From Embleya sp045207655 (GTDB lineage: Bacteria; Actinomycetota; Actinomycetes; Streptomycetales; Streptomycetaceae), in the NCBI RefSeq assembly GCF_045207655.1, contig NZ_CP108785.1, forward strand, positions 4,030,001-4,094,000: a DNA stretch of 64,000 nucleotides. Reading direction: 5' to 3'. A program made the translations under genes and the position numbers. Of the stretch, positions 25,842 through 35,179 are shown piece after piece (position 1 is the stretch's first letter; each line of letters starts with the position of its first letter). The notes beneath the pieces were generated by a model. The model saw only the letters and a list, made by a program, of their open reading frames with translations. It was not told where the DNA came from and did no database searches.

Positions 25842-26170
25842 GTCTTCGTGGTCCGCCATCATTCGATGATCCACGGCGCTTCCGATGGCATATACAAGGA
25901 CGCAATCGGGTTCTCCGAATATCGGACCTGCAGGAACCGCGTCTACTTCGACCCCCGCGAGAACGCCTACTGCATCGAGGCGGGGGCGACGAATCGGCAC
26001 AGCACCACTCGGCTCTACGCCTCGACCGGCATGGCGCTGCCCGGCGGTTCCCGCTATTCGGTCGGCCTCGGCGGGCACGTGTCCGGCGGATACGGCCTGC
26101 TCTCCCGGTTGTTCGGCCTTACGGTCGACTACCTGTACGCCGTGGAAGTGGTCACCGTCGGGGACGACAG
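25842..26170 (+). pseudogene. Remnant of a BBE-type FAD-binding oxidoreductase
   Basis: About 105 codons resemble the FAD_binding_4 region of berberine-bridge-type oxidases: VYFDPRENAYCIEAGATN, then TRLYASTGMALPGGSRYSVGLGGHVSGGYGLLSRLFG, then LTVDYLYAVEVVTVG. Full enzymes are 450-550 residues. Both ends are missing. The Cys of PGGSCYSVG, which carries the second FAD bond in bicovalent members, is Arg here. One Gly of the usual SGGGYG is lost. After about 26170 the frame continues as non-homologous Arg-rich sequence that overlaps the lipoprotein gene. The fragment is too short to be functional. Confidence 0.75.
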
Positions 26171-26283
26171 GGCGCCCAGGAAGAGGATCGCCCGCAAGGC
26201 CGCCGCCGGCGAGCTGCGCGCGGGCCGGGGGAGTCGGCGGTACGTCGAAGGAACCGAAACCCGGTCGGCGACGTCGCAGGGCC

Positions 26284-27117
26284 ATGCGCAGCAATCGCGG
26301 GGGACTCGGGAAGCCGACCGAACGACGACCGACACGACTGCTGACGGTCCTGACACTCGTCGTGTTGCTCGGGTGCGCGACGCTCGGGTGCTCGCACGAT
26401 GGGGATCCGCCGATGGAGGATGCGCCGCCCGGGCAACGCATCGGCGTCGGGGGCCTCGTCAAGGGTTCGGTCGACAGCTATCGCAGTGGTCTGTACGTCG
26501 CTCGAACCGCGCGCGAACACCGGTTGGTCACCGGATATCTGCATTCCGGGGCGGGCACGACCGTCGACTTCACCCGCGAGGCCGTGGTGACGATCGCGGC
26601 CCAAAGCGGCTGCGCCAAGCCCCAGGCCGCGCAACTGTACGCCGACGGAGATCGGTTGGCGCTGCGCCGCGACCTCGACGAGGAATGGCAGGAGTGCTAC
26701 GCACCGTTCTCGCTGCTCGCCGAATTCGTGGTGCCGCTCGACCGGTTGCCCGCGCATCCTCGGCTCGGCGACCGGCCGCCGAACGACATCGGCGTCGGCA
26801 TCCTGATCGCGGAGGATACGGAGCGCGTCGATCCCTCGGACCCGCCCATCCGCGTTCTGCCGGTCACCGACCGTTCGTCCTTCAGGGACTGGTATCGACT
26901 CGGCGTCCACGCGGGCGAGAAAGTGCGCACCGAAGTGCCCGAGGGTGAGCGGAGGTTCGCGTTCCTGATCCCCGGATGCGGTGGTCTGATCCCCCGGGTG
27001 GACCTCGCCGCGGACGGCGCACCGGTGGCATCGGTGAAATCGTTCCGCACGTCGGCCTCGCCGCCGTGCGACCCGCGGGAACACTATTTCGTCGTGTACG
27101 ACCTCCCGGCCGGTTAG
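26284..27117 (+). CDS. Putative lipoprotein, unknown function
   Basis: 277 residues. After a basic start (MRSNRGG, RRPTR) comes a hydrophobic core LLTVLTLVVLLGCATLGCS with two possible lipobox cysteines (LLGC and TLGC). The mature part is soluble, with AQSGCAKPQAAQLYADGD, ILIAEDTERVDPSDPPI and C-terminal CGGLIPRVDL, and has about five Cys residues. No enzyme motif is visible. The ATG at 26284 lies within the tail of the FAD-oxidase remnant and has only a weak CAGGG upstream. It is followed directly by the mobile-element cluster. Confidence 0.68.
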   Translation: MRSNRGGLGKPTERRPTRLLTVLTLVVLLGCATLGCSHDGDPPMEDAPPGQRIGVGGLVKGSVDSYRSGLYVARTAREHRLVTGYLHSGAGTTVDFTREAVVTIAAQSGCAKPQAAQLYADGDRLALRRDLDEEWQECYAPFSLLAEFVVPLDRLPAHPRLGDRPPNDIGVGILIAEDTERVDPSDPPIRVLPVTDRSSFRDWYRLGVHAGEKVRTEVPEGERRFAFLIPGCGGLIPRVDLAADGAPVASVKSFRTSASPPCDPREHYFVVYDLPAG

Positions 27118-27134
27118 GCGTTCGTGACACTGGA

Positions 27135-27317
27135 CCCTGTCCGGCGGATGTTGGTGCGGCCGCGTCGCCTGGGCCGTGCCTCGGCGTGCCGGAGAAAACA
27201 GCCGAATGGAACCACCATGCGGCTGCTTCTCCGGCACGCCGAGGCACGGCATCCGCCCTTCGGGCTCCTCGCTGCGCTCACGACGCGGCCTGATCCACCA
27301 AGATCCGCCGGACAGGG
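27135..27317. mobile_element. MITE-like palindromic element
   Basis: The outer ends are perfect 15-bp inverted repeats CCCTGTCCGGCGGAT (27135-27149) and ATCCGCCGGACAGGG (27303-27317). Imperfect complementarity continues inward (TTGGTG and GCGGCCGCGTCG counterparts) for about 35 bp. The ends resemble those of streptomycete IS5-type elements. The interior is a second, very strong hairpin and codes for nothing. No target duplication is evident. It stops 1 bp before the CTAG that begins the IS1182 insertion. Confidence 0.7.
27173..27250. repeat. 78-bp near-perfect hairpin inside the MITE-like element
   Basis: Twenty-four bases (27173-27196, starting GCCGTGCCTCGG) are perfectly complementary to 27227-27250. 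After a 2-nt/1-nt bulge the stem continues CAGCCG-ATGG against CCAT-CGGCTG to a 5-nt loop at 27210-27214. It would form a stable RNA stem and may terminate the lipoprotein transcript. Confidence 0.85.
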
Positions 27318-27322
27318 CCTAG

Positions 27323-29046
27323 AAGACTCATGAAGATGTTGCGTTCTGGCCCCGCCGCGTCAGCGGCGGGACCAGACTCGTTTTCATGGTGCAGGGGGAA
27401 TGGTCGGGTGAGTTGATCGGGCCGGACGTGTGGGCGACGTGTCGGGAGCTGATCCCGGCGGGGAGTGTGTTCGCGTTCCTGGCCGAGCATCGCGAGGCGT
27501 TGTTTCCGGCGGTGATGTTCGCGGACATGTATCCGTCGGCGAACGGGCGTCCGTCGATGCCGCCGCAGGTCCTGGCGGCGGCGATCACGTTGCAGGCCCT
27601 GAACGGGCTCTCGGACTTCGACACCGTGCAGGAACTGCGGTGCGACCTGCGGTGGAAGGCCGCCTGCGGGCTCGGCCTGCACGACATCGCGTTCGACCCG
27701 TCGCTGTTGGCGTACTTCCGTCGCCGCCTGGCCCGGTCGGCGCGTCCGGACCGGGTCTTCGACGCGGTCCGCGAGGTCGTGCGGGCCACCGGCGTGTTGA
27801 AGGGCAGGCAGCGTCGGGCGGTCGACTCCACCGTCCTGGACGACGCGGTCGCCACCCAGGACACCGTCACCCAACTCGTCTCCGGAGTGCGCGCGGTGAT
27901 CCGTGAGGTCCCCGACGCCGCGGCCGTCGCGACCGAACACTGCCGCGCCCACGACTACACCGACCCGGGGAAACCCAGGATCGCCTGGAACGACCCGGCC
28001 GCCCGAGCCGATCTGGTGGACGCCCTGGTCCGCGACGCGTTCCTGCTGCTGGGGAACCTGCCCGACCGCGAGCACGGCGAACGCGCGGCGAACGCGATCG
28101 GCCTGCTCGCGCTCGTGGCGGGGCAGGACGTGGAGCCCGCCGACGGCTCCGACGGCCGCGACGGCAGGTGGCGGATCACCCGGGGCACCGCCCCCGACCG
28201 CGTCGTCTCGGTCGTCGACCCGCAGTCCCGACACATCCACAAGACCCGCAGCCGCCACCAGGACGGTTACAAGGCCCACCTGGTCGTGGAACCCGAGACG
28301 CTCCTGTTCACCGCGGTGGCACTCACCCCGGGTTCGGGCGCCGAACACCACGAGGCGAACGTCGTCCTCGACCTTCTCGCCGACGAGCCGGACCCGGTCG
28401 ACCTCCTGGGCGACACCGCCTACTCCACCGGCGACGCCCGCGCGGTCCTGGAGGCCGCCGGGCACCGGTTGTTCCTCAAACCCGCCCCGTTGCGCAGCGC
28501 GGTGCCCGGCGGGTTCACCCTCGACGACTTCGCCGTCGACACCACCGCCCACACCGCGACCTGCCCGGCCGGCCACACCGCCGCCCTGGCAGCCCCCGCC
28601 GGACAACACCGCCAACGCAAGGCGTTCTTCGGCGACCACTGCACCGACTGCCCGCTCCGAGGCCGGTGCACCAAGGCCGAAGCCGGGCGGACCCTCACCA
28701 TCCGTCCGCACCACGACCACCTCGCCGCCGCGCGTCGACAGGCCGCCACCGACCTCCATTGGCAGGCCGAGTACCGGCGTTGGCGCCCACCGGTGGAACG
28801 CGCGGTCGCCTGGATCGTCGCCCGCGGCAACCGCAGACTCCGCCACCGCGGCACCGCCCCCAACGATCGTTGGCTCCACGTCCGCGCCGCCGCGATCAAC
28901 CTGCGGACCCTCATCCGCCTCGGCCTCACCCACGACGGCACCACCTGGCGCCTGCCCACCACCGCCTGAGCGGGGCACAGCACCCGAAACGCGACCCGTT
29001 CCGCCACTGACGCGACGGAACCGGTCCCAAGATTTTCATCGACCTT
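27323..29046 (+). mobile_element. IS1182-family insertion sequence
   Basis: The left end AAGACTCATGAAGATGTTG and the right end, read inward as AAGGTCGATGAAAATCTTG, form an imperfect terminal inverted repeat of about 20 bp. Both ends are flanked by CTAG (27319-27322 and 29047-29050). It holds one intact transposase gene, and nothing suggests it is inactive. Confidence 0.85.
27386..28969 (+). CDS. IS1182-family transposase
   Basis: 527 residues, full length for IS1182 DDE transposases. The N-terminal domain reads FAFLAEHREALFPAVMFADMYPS then MPPQVLAAAITLQALNGLSDFD. The catalytic part has AVDSTVLDDAV (first Asp), LLGDTAYSTGDAR (second Asp) and, near the C-terminus, RPPVERAVAWIVARGNRRLRHRG with the Glu. 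A Cys-rich zinc-type insert lies between (HCTDCPLRGRCTKAEAGRTL). The frame is intact from an ATG just inside the left end. Codon use is like the host, suggesting a source of similar GC. Confidence 0.93.
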   Translation: MVQGEWSGELIGPDVWATCRELIPAGSVFAFLAEHREALFPAVMFADMYPSANGRPSMPPQVLAAAITLQALNGLSDFDTVQELRCDLRWKAACGLGLHDIAFDPSLLAYFRRRLARSARPDRVFDAVREVVRATGVLKGRQRRAVDSTVLDDAVATQDTVTQLVSGVRAVIREVPDAAAVATEHCRAHDYTDPGKPRIAWNDPAARADLVDALVRDAFLLLGNLPDREHGERAANAIGLLALVAGQDVEPADGSDGRDGRWRITRGTAPDRVVSVVDPQSRHIHKTRSRHQDGYKAHLVVEPETLLFTAVALTPGSGAEHHEANVVLDLLADEPDPVDLLGDTAYSTGDARAVLEAAGHRLFLKPAPLRSAVPGGFTLDDFAVDTTAHTATCPAGHTAALAAPAGQHRQRKAFFGDHCTDCPLRGRCTKAEAGRTLTIRPHHDHLAAARRQAATDLHWQAEYRRWRPPVERAVAWIVARGNRRLRHRGTAPNDRWLHVRAAAINLRTLIRLGLTHDGTTWRLPTTA

Positions 29047-29123
29047 CTAGGGCGTGTATCGGGTTGTGATCGATCTGTGGGATTCGTCGTCAACCCGGTC
29101 CTGGTCTGGTAATTGGTCTTGTT

Positions 29124-29621
29124 GTGACGCGAGAGCAACTGACGGACGTGGAGTGGGAGTTCATCGGGCCGTATCTGCCGATCGGTGGGTTCGGTCCGTA
29201 TCCCGAGCGGCTGCGGCAGCAGTTCGAGGGCGTGATCTGGAAGTTTCGGACGGGTGCGCAGTGGCGTGAGATGCCGGAGCGGTTCGGTGCGTGGCCGACC
29301 GTGCACAACCGCTTTCGGCAGTGGCGGGACGCCGGTGTCTTCGAGGCCCTGTTGGAGGGCCTGATCGCGGAGGCCGCGAAGCGGGGCGTGGTGGACATGT
29401 CGCTGGTGAGCGTGGACTCGACCACCGTCCGGGCGCACCACGACGCCGCCGGGATGCATCTCGACCCGGACACGCTCACCGCTCTGGAGAAGGCCGCCGC
29501 CGAGGAGGAGAAGGCCCGGCAAAAGGGGGCGATCCGGAGGAACAAAGCGGGAACGGAGCCGGAATCGACCCGGACCGGGAGGAACGACGACGTGTCCGGC
29601 GCCGGCATCGGATCCGGCTGA
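29124..29621 (+). CDS. IS5-type transposase, OrfA
   Basis: 165 residues. REQLTDVEWEFIGPYLPIGGFGPYPERLRQQFEGVIWKFRTGAQWREMPERFG is the DUF4096-type N-terminal DNA-binding region of IS427-like transposases, followed by TVHNRFRQWRDAGVFEALL and the first catalytic Asp region VDMSLVSVDSTTVRAHH. The frame ends 30 codons after a slippery site (29522-29528). OrfA alone can act as a regulator; a -1 shift yields full-length transposase. Confidence 0.88.
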   Translation: MTREQLTDVEWEFIGPYLPIGGFGPYPERLRQQFEGVIWKFRTGAQWREMPERFGAWPTVHNRFRQWRDAGVFEALLEGLIAEAAKRGVVDMSLVSVDSTTVRAHHDAAGMHLDPDTLTALEKAAAEEEKARQKGAIRRNKAGTEPESTRTGRNDDVSGAGIGSG

Positions 29622-30127
29622 GGGCCGCCCTGCTCGGACGCTCGCGGGGTGGACAGACCTCCAAGATCCATCTCGCCTCGGACCGCAACTGCCGGCCCTT
29701 GGCGCTGATCCTGACTGCGGGACAGGCCGCCGACAGCCCGCAGTTCGTCCCCGTCCTCGGGAAGGTACGGGTCCGCGGGCCCGTCGGGCGTCCCCGCACC
29801 CGGCCCGACGCGGTCGCCGGAGACAAGGCCTACTCGTCCCGTGGCAACCGCGCCCACCTGCGGAGACGCCGCATCAAGGCAGTCATCCCGGAAAAGAGGG
29901 ACCAGGCCGCCAACCGCAAGAGGAAGGGCACCGGGGGCGGCAGGCCCGTCGGCCACGACGCAGACCTCTACAAGGAACGGAACACCGTCGAGCGCCTGAT
30001 AAACAGGTTCAAGGCCTGGCGAGGCATCGCCACCCGCTACGACAAGACCCCCGAGAGCTACCTCGCCGGCCTCCACCTTCGCGCCGCGATGATCTGGGTC
30101 AACGCCCTCAGCCGGGGCACCTGTTGA
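29522..30127 (+). CDS. IS5-type transposase, OrfB (reached by -1 frameshift)
   Basis: About 200 residues in the -1 frame relative to OrfA. RSRGGQTSKIHLASDRNCRPLALILTAGQAADSPQF, then RPDAVAGDKAYSSRGNRAHLRRR (second Asp) and YKERNTVERLINRFKAWRGIATRYDK (Glu in the NTVERLINR motif) complete the DDE_Tnp domain. There is no good independent start, so it is expressed as an OrfA-OrfB fusion through the A_AAG_GGG heptamer. The coordinate given begins at the slip site. Confidence 0.87.
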   Translation, partial: KGGDPEEQSGNGAGIDPDREERRRVRRRHRIRLRAALLGRSRGGQTSKIHLASDRNCRPLALILTAGQAADSPQFVPVLGKVRVRGPVGRPRTRPDAVAGDKAYSSRGNRAHLRRRRIKAVIPEKRDQAANRKRKGTGGGRPVGHDADLYKERNTVERLINRFKAWRGIATRYDKTPESYLAGLHLRAAMIWVNALSRGTC

Positions 30128-30146
30128 TCTCAACTGGATACGCGGC

Positions 30147-31328
30147 CTAGTCGAAGGCGACGGTGACCATCAGGCCGCCGGTCGGGCGCGGATGGGCGTC
30201 GATGGTCGTGCCGTGGGCGGTCGCCACCGCCTGCGCGATCGACAGTCCCAACCCCAGACCGCGTCCCGTGCGCGCACGGGACAGGCGTTGGAACGGCTGG
30301 AAGAGCCGGTCGAGTTCGTCCGCCGGCACCTGCTGCCCGGTGTTCGTCACGGTCAGCAGCCCGTCCCCGCAGGTGACTTCGACCCAGCCGGCGGGCACGT
30401 TGTGCCGGACGGCGTTGTCCACCAGGTTGGTGACCAGGCGCTCGGCCAGCGCGCGGTCACCCGACACCGGGCAGGCTCGGATCGACGCCCGCATCCTCAC
30501 CTCCGCCGGGGCGCAGGCTTCGACGACCTCGGTGACCACGTCCGCGAGGTCGAAGCGATGACGGACGTCGATGCCGGCCTGGCCGCGCGCGAGCGCGAGC
30601 AGCGCCTCGATCAGGCGTTCCTGTTGCGCGCCCGCGACGAGGACGCGCTCGTGCGCCGCACGCAACGAGGCGACCGTGGCATTCGGATCGTCGAGCGCGA
30701 CCTGCCCGATCGTGCGTTGACGGGCGAGCGGTGTGCGCAACTCGTGCGACGCGTTGGCCACGAACTGCCGTTGCGCCCGGAAGGACGCCTCCAGCCGGCT
30801 CACCAAGTCGTCGAACGTGTCGCCCAGTTCCTTCAGTTCGTCGTCGGGGCCGGACAGGTCGAGGCGGCGGTGCAAATTGTTCGCGGAGATCTCCCGCGCG
30901 GCCGTGGTGACTGTACGGAGCCTGCGCAGGATGCGGCCCGCGAGCCACCAACCGAGGGCGAGCGCGAGGACGAGCACCACACCGAGCGCGATTCCGGACT
31001 GGATCAGCATCTCGTCGAGCACGGCCCGCCGTTGGTCCGCCAACGCCTCTCGGGTTCGGGCGGCAGCCGCCTCGGCGTCGTATCGCATCGGTTCGCCGTC
31101 CGGGGGCGCCTGCCCGTCCGGCAAGGGGTACCGGAACAGTTGCACCCCGCCGTTCGGTGCCACGGCGTAGCGCACCAGCACGTAGGTGACGGTCAGCACG
31201 GCCGCGCCACACAGCGCGAACAGCCCGCCGTACAGCGAGGTCAGCCGCAACCGTACGGTTCGGCGCGGCAGTCGCGGGCGCGCGAAGGGCAGAGACCGCA
31301 GGCGGGGGCGGGACAGCCGACGCATCAT
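30147..31328 (-). CDS. Sensor histidine kinase (two-component system)
   Basis: 393 residues. TM1 is at about 28-52 and TM2 at about 118-140 with an extracellular loop of some 65 residues. A HAMP domain (GRILRRLRTVTTAAREISANNL) follows, then HisKA with NASHELRTPLARQR (phospho-His) and HATPase with RLVTNLVDNAVRHN and GRGLGLGLS. It is an OmpR-class sensor. ATG 31326-31328 overlaps the response-regulator stop in TGATG, so the pair is coupled. Its own stop codon (complement of CTA, 30147-30149) lies inside the CTAG at the edge of the IS5 element, so the insertion preserved the C-terminus exactly. The signal is unknown. Confidence 0.93.
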   Translation of the reverse strand: MMRRLSRPRLRSLPFARPRLPRRTVRLRLTSLYGGLFALCGAAVLTVTYVLVRYAVAPNGGVQLFRYPLPDGQAPPDGEPMRYDAEAAAARTREALADQRRAVLDEMLIQSGIALGVVLVLALALGWWLAGRILRRLRTVTTAAREISANNLHRRLDLSGPDDELKELGDTFDDLVSRLEASFRAQRQFVANASHELRTPLARQRTIGQVALDDPNATVASLRAAHERVLVAGAQQERLIEALLALARGQAGIDVRHRFDLADVVTEVVEACAPAEVRMRASIRACPVSGDRALAERLVTNLVDNAVRHNVPAGWVEVTCGDGLLTVTNTGQQVPADELDRLFQPFQRLSRARTGRGLGLGLSIAQAVATAHGTTIDAHPRPTGGLMVTVAFD

Positions 31329-31981
31329 CAGATCCGATATCCGCTCTTGGTCACGGTCTCGACGACCGGCGGCTCGCCGAGCTTGGCGCGCAGCCTGCTG
31401 ACGGTGATCTTGACGGCGTTGGTGAACGGGTCGGTCGCCTCGTCCCAGACCCGCTCCAGCAGTTCCTCGGCCGACACCACCCGGCCTTCCGCCGCCAGCA
31501 ACAACTCCAGGACGCCGAACTCCTTGGGGGTCAGCTCCAGCGCGCGATCGCCCCGGGCGGCCCGGCGACGCGCGCTGTCGAGCACCAGGTCACCACGGCG
31601 CAGCACCGGTGGCGCGACCGGGTGGGCCCGCCGGGCCAGGGCCCCGATCCGAGCCACGAGTTCGCGAAAGTCGAACGGTTTGGGCAGGTAGTCGTCCGCT
31701 CCCAGCGCGAGCCCCTCGACCAGGTCCCGGGTGCCGGCGGCGGCGGTGAGCATCAGGATCCGACCACGGCAGCCGGCCGTCGTCAGTGCGGTACACACCT
31801 CGTCGCCGTGGGTGCCGGGCAGGTCCCGATCCAGCACGATCACGTCGTAGTCGGTGCACAGCGCGCGTTCGAGCCCGGCGCTGCCGTCCAACGCCACGTC
31901 CACGGCGATGCCCGCTCGGCGCAGTCCGATCGCCACCGTCTGCGCCATCTCTTCGTCGTCCTCGATCACCAGCAGCCGCAT
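31328..31981 (-). CDS. OmpR-family response regulator
   Basis: 217 residues. The receiver domain (1-115) has acidic residues IEDDEE, phospho-acceptor Asp51 (IVLDRDLPG), and YLPKPF with the conserved Lys. The winged-helix DNA-binding domain (125-217) shows LELTPKEFGVLELLL, VWDEATDPFTNAVKITVSRLRAKLG and VETVTKSGYRI. It is the first gene of the pair with the histidine kinase. The ATG at 31981 starts directly at the receiver domain; the frame upstream runs into 12-bp repeats and is excluded. The divergent S41 protease gene is a likely target. Confidence 0.93.
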   Translation of the reverse strand: MRLLVIEDDEEMAQTVAIGLRRAGIAVDVALDGSAGLERALCTDYDVIVLDRDLPGTHGDEVCTALTTAGCRGRILMLTAAAGTRDLVEGLALGADDYLPKPFDFRELVARIGALARRAHPVAPPVLRRGDLVLDSARRRAARGDRALELTPKEFGVLELLLAAEGRVVSAEELLERVWDEATDPFTNAVKITVSRLRAKLGEPPVVETVTKSGYRI

Positions 31982-32063
31982 TCGCAGCAGTATCACCCGC
32001 CCGGGGTTTCGGCGTCGTTTCGTCGCCGACGAAACCCGGTCGATACCTCCTCCCGGATACAAC

Positions 32064-32135
32064 TCGACCTGCACGTCGACCTGCACGTCAATGTGCGCGT
32101 CGACCCGCGCGTCGACCTGCACGTTGGGCTGCAAG
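32064..32135. repeat. Six 12-bp direct repeats in a divergent promoter region
   Basis: Units at 32064, 32076, 32088, 32100, 32112 and 32124. The consensus is TCGACCTGCACG; copies 1, 2 and 5 are identical and the others diverge by 2-5 bases. The array lies between the response-regulator start (31981) and the S41 protease start (32161). OmpR-type regulators bind direct repeats of about one helical turn, so this may be their site. Confidence 0.7.
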
Positions 32136-32160
32136 TTCCGTCGATCGAAGGGGATTTCCG

Positions 32161-33579
32161 GTGAAACTCAGATGGCGTACGCCCACCGGCGGCGCCGCCG
32201 TGCTCGTCGCGGCCGCGGCGCTCGTCGGTTCCGGGCTCGCCGCCGCCGGCACGGCCGCGACCGAGGATCGTGGCGCCGGCCGTCCGCCCGCCTGCGCCAA
32301 GGCCGAAGGGCCGGGACAACCGCCCGCCCCGCCGTCGCGACCCACACTGACCACGGTCGGGCAGGTGTATCGCTGCATCTTCGACAACTACTACAGCGGG
32401 CCGACGCTCGACAGCCGTTCCCTGCTCGTGCCGGCGTTCGCCGCGATCACCCAGGAGATGCAGCGCCGCGGCCTCGACCAGCCCGCGGCCGGCCTGCCGC
32501 CGCTGACCGGTCGCAGGAACCCCGACTGGGCCGCCTTCGCCGGGACGTACGAACGCATCGCCGGCGCGCTGCCGGACGACGAGTCCCGCGCCCGCGTCGC
32601 GGCGGCGGCCATCCAGGCCATGGTCGACGAGTTGGACGACAACCACGCGCGCTGGACGAGCAAGTTCACCCCGAACCCGTACGGTCTCGAACTGTCCGTC
32701 TCCCGCGCCCCGGGTGTCACCGACCCGGCCGCGGGCGAGCCGGCCCACGTCAGGCGGATCGCCGCGGGCAGTCCGGCCGCCAACGCCGGACTGCGGCCGG
32801 GCGACGTGATCCAGGCGGTGAACGATGTGCCGCTGTACACGAACGGGGTGGTCGGTACCGGCGCGTTGGCGTGGCTCACCGACGGGGCGCCGGGGTCGAC
32901 GGTGAAGGTCACCGCGCGCCGACCGGTCACCGGTGAGACCCTCACCGTGAATCTGGTCGCCACGAGGTACCCCCCGCCGCCGCTGGACGGCTTCGAATCC
33001 CGGCTGCTGGACGGGAACATCGCCTACGTCGGCATGTCGGGGTTTTCCCCGGATCTGGCCGACAAGGTTCTCGCGACCATCGCGGAGATGCGTACGCGAG
33101 CCGAACTGCGCGGTGTGATCCTGGACTTGCGCGGCAACGGCGGTGGGAGCCCGAAGGCGGTCGAGAAGCTGCTCGGCGCGCTCGCGCACGGGAGGATCAC
33201 CAGCTACTGGTGCGACGTCAAGGGCAAGTGCAGGCCCAACCACACCGACGACTCGGTGGCGTTGCTGAACCTGCCGTTCGTGGCGCTCACCGACCGGCAG
33301 TGCCTGTCGGCGTGCGACTCGTTCGCCGGCGCGGTCAAGGATCTCGAACTGGGCACCCTGGTCGGCACACGTACCGCCGGCTTCGTCTCCGGCCCCGGTG
33401 AGACGTATCGGCTGGACAACGGGTCGCTGCTCACTCTGCCCAAGTACCACGAGATCAGCGCCGACAAGAAGATCGTGGACACGATCGGGGTGGCACCCGA
33501 CCACTATGTGCCGGCCACGGCGGCCGACCTGTCCGCGGGCCGGGATCCGGCGCTGGACAAGGCACGTTCGCTGATGTGA
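32161..33579 (+). CDS. Secreted S41-family peptidase with PDZ domain
   Basis: 472 residues. The signal peptide spans about 1-30 (KLRWRTPTGGAAVLVAAAALVG, then AAAGTAA). The mature protein has an N-terminal helical region, a PDZ-like domain (about 185-265, with NAGLRPGDVIQAVNDVPL), and the protease core (about 275-445) with GNIAYVGMSGF, GVILDLRGNGGGSPKAV and the nucleophile region QCLSACDSFAGAVKDL, where the Ser of LSACD is the likely nucleophile. C-terminal-processing proteases cut exported proteins. GTG 32161 has AAGGGGA upstream. It is divergent from the two-component system, which probably controls it. Confidence 0.9.
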   Translation: MKLRWRTPTGGAAVLVAAAALVGSGLAAAGTAATEDRGAGRPPACAKAEGPGQPPAPPSRPTLTTVGQVYRCIFDNYYSGPTLDSRSLLVPAFAAITQEMQRRGLDQPAAGLPPLTGRRNPDWAAFAGTYERIAGALPDDESRARVAAAAIQAMVDELDDNHARWTSKFTPNPYGLELSVSRAPGVTDPAAGEPAHVRRIAAGSPAANAGLRPGDVIQAVNDVPLYTNGVVGTGALAWLTDGAPGSTVKVTARRPVTGETLTVNLVATRYPPPPLDGFESRLLDGNIAYVGMSGFSPDLADKVLATIAEMRTRAELRGVILDLRGNGGGSPKAVEKLLGALAHGRITSYWCDVKGKCRPNHTDDSVALLNLPFVALTDRQCLSACDSFAGAVKDLELGTLVGTRTAGFVSGPGETYRLDNGSLLTLPKYHEISADKKIVDTIGVAPDHYVPATAADLSAGRDPALDKARSLM

Positions 33580-33900
33580 CGGCGTTCCGCGGCCGTAGGG
33601 AGGGTAGTTGCCGGTTTGTGCTTCGGGCGGGGCGGCGAGGGGAGTCGCCACGGGACGTCGGCGGGGCCGCCGTAGGGGCCCGGATCGGTCGGCGAGGACG
33701 GATGTCGTCGCCTCGCCGCGCACACGCGTCGCCGCCCTCGTCCCGACGCGGCCGGATCATCGGTGATTGACTACGTCGCATGGACATCGCGCGAGCGTTC
33801 CTGCGGGCACGGAGGTGTCGATGAGGGGTTCCGGTCGGGCTGCCGGCTGCCGATGTGCGTTCCTCGGACGGGATGGCCTGCGGTGAGTGTGGGGGCCGGC
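33580..33900. other. Intergenic region upstream of the esterase
   Basis: About 320 bp with no convincing gene on either strand. The downstream esterase frame is open from 33763, but codon bias and homology begin near 33901. I see no strong palindrome or repeat. Confidence 0.4.
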
Positions 33901-35007
<1,107 letters not shown>

Positions 35008-35179
35008 GGTGGAGTCCGAGTCCGATGTGGGCGGCGGGCGCGTCCGCCGAACGCGCCGCGGCGGCCGGACGATCGGGGTCCTGAGCGCGCCGGACGGCAG
35101 GGACGCCGATGACCGGCGCCATGGCCATGTACCGCGGGCGTGGCTTCGCGTCCCGGAGAATGCGTGTCGAGGCTCGTTG

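Larger units (their letters stand above)
29051..30146 (+). mobile_element. IS5-type (IS427-like) insertion sequence
   Basis: The ends GGCGTGTATCGGGTTGTGATC (left) and GCCGCGTATCCAGTTGAGATC (right, read inward) match at about 16 of 21 positions. CTAG flanks both sides (29047-29050 and 30147-30150) as the likely target duplication. It encodes orfA and orfB in different frames with a slippery heptamer. The left CTAG is shared with the IS1182 right end. Confidence 0.85.

Noticed and set aside
25848..26948. 366-residue frame containing the FAD-oxidase remnant
   Set aside because: Only the first 110 or so codons match the family. The rest is out of frame with the lipoprotein gene that clearly codes here.
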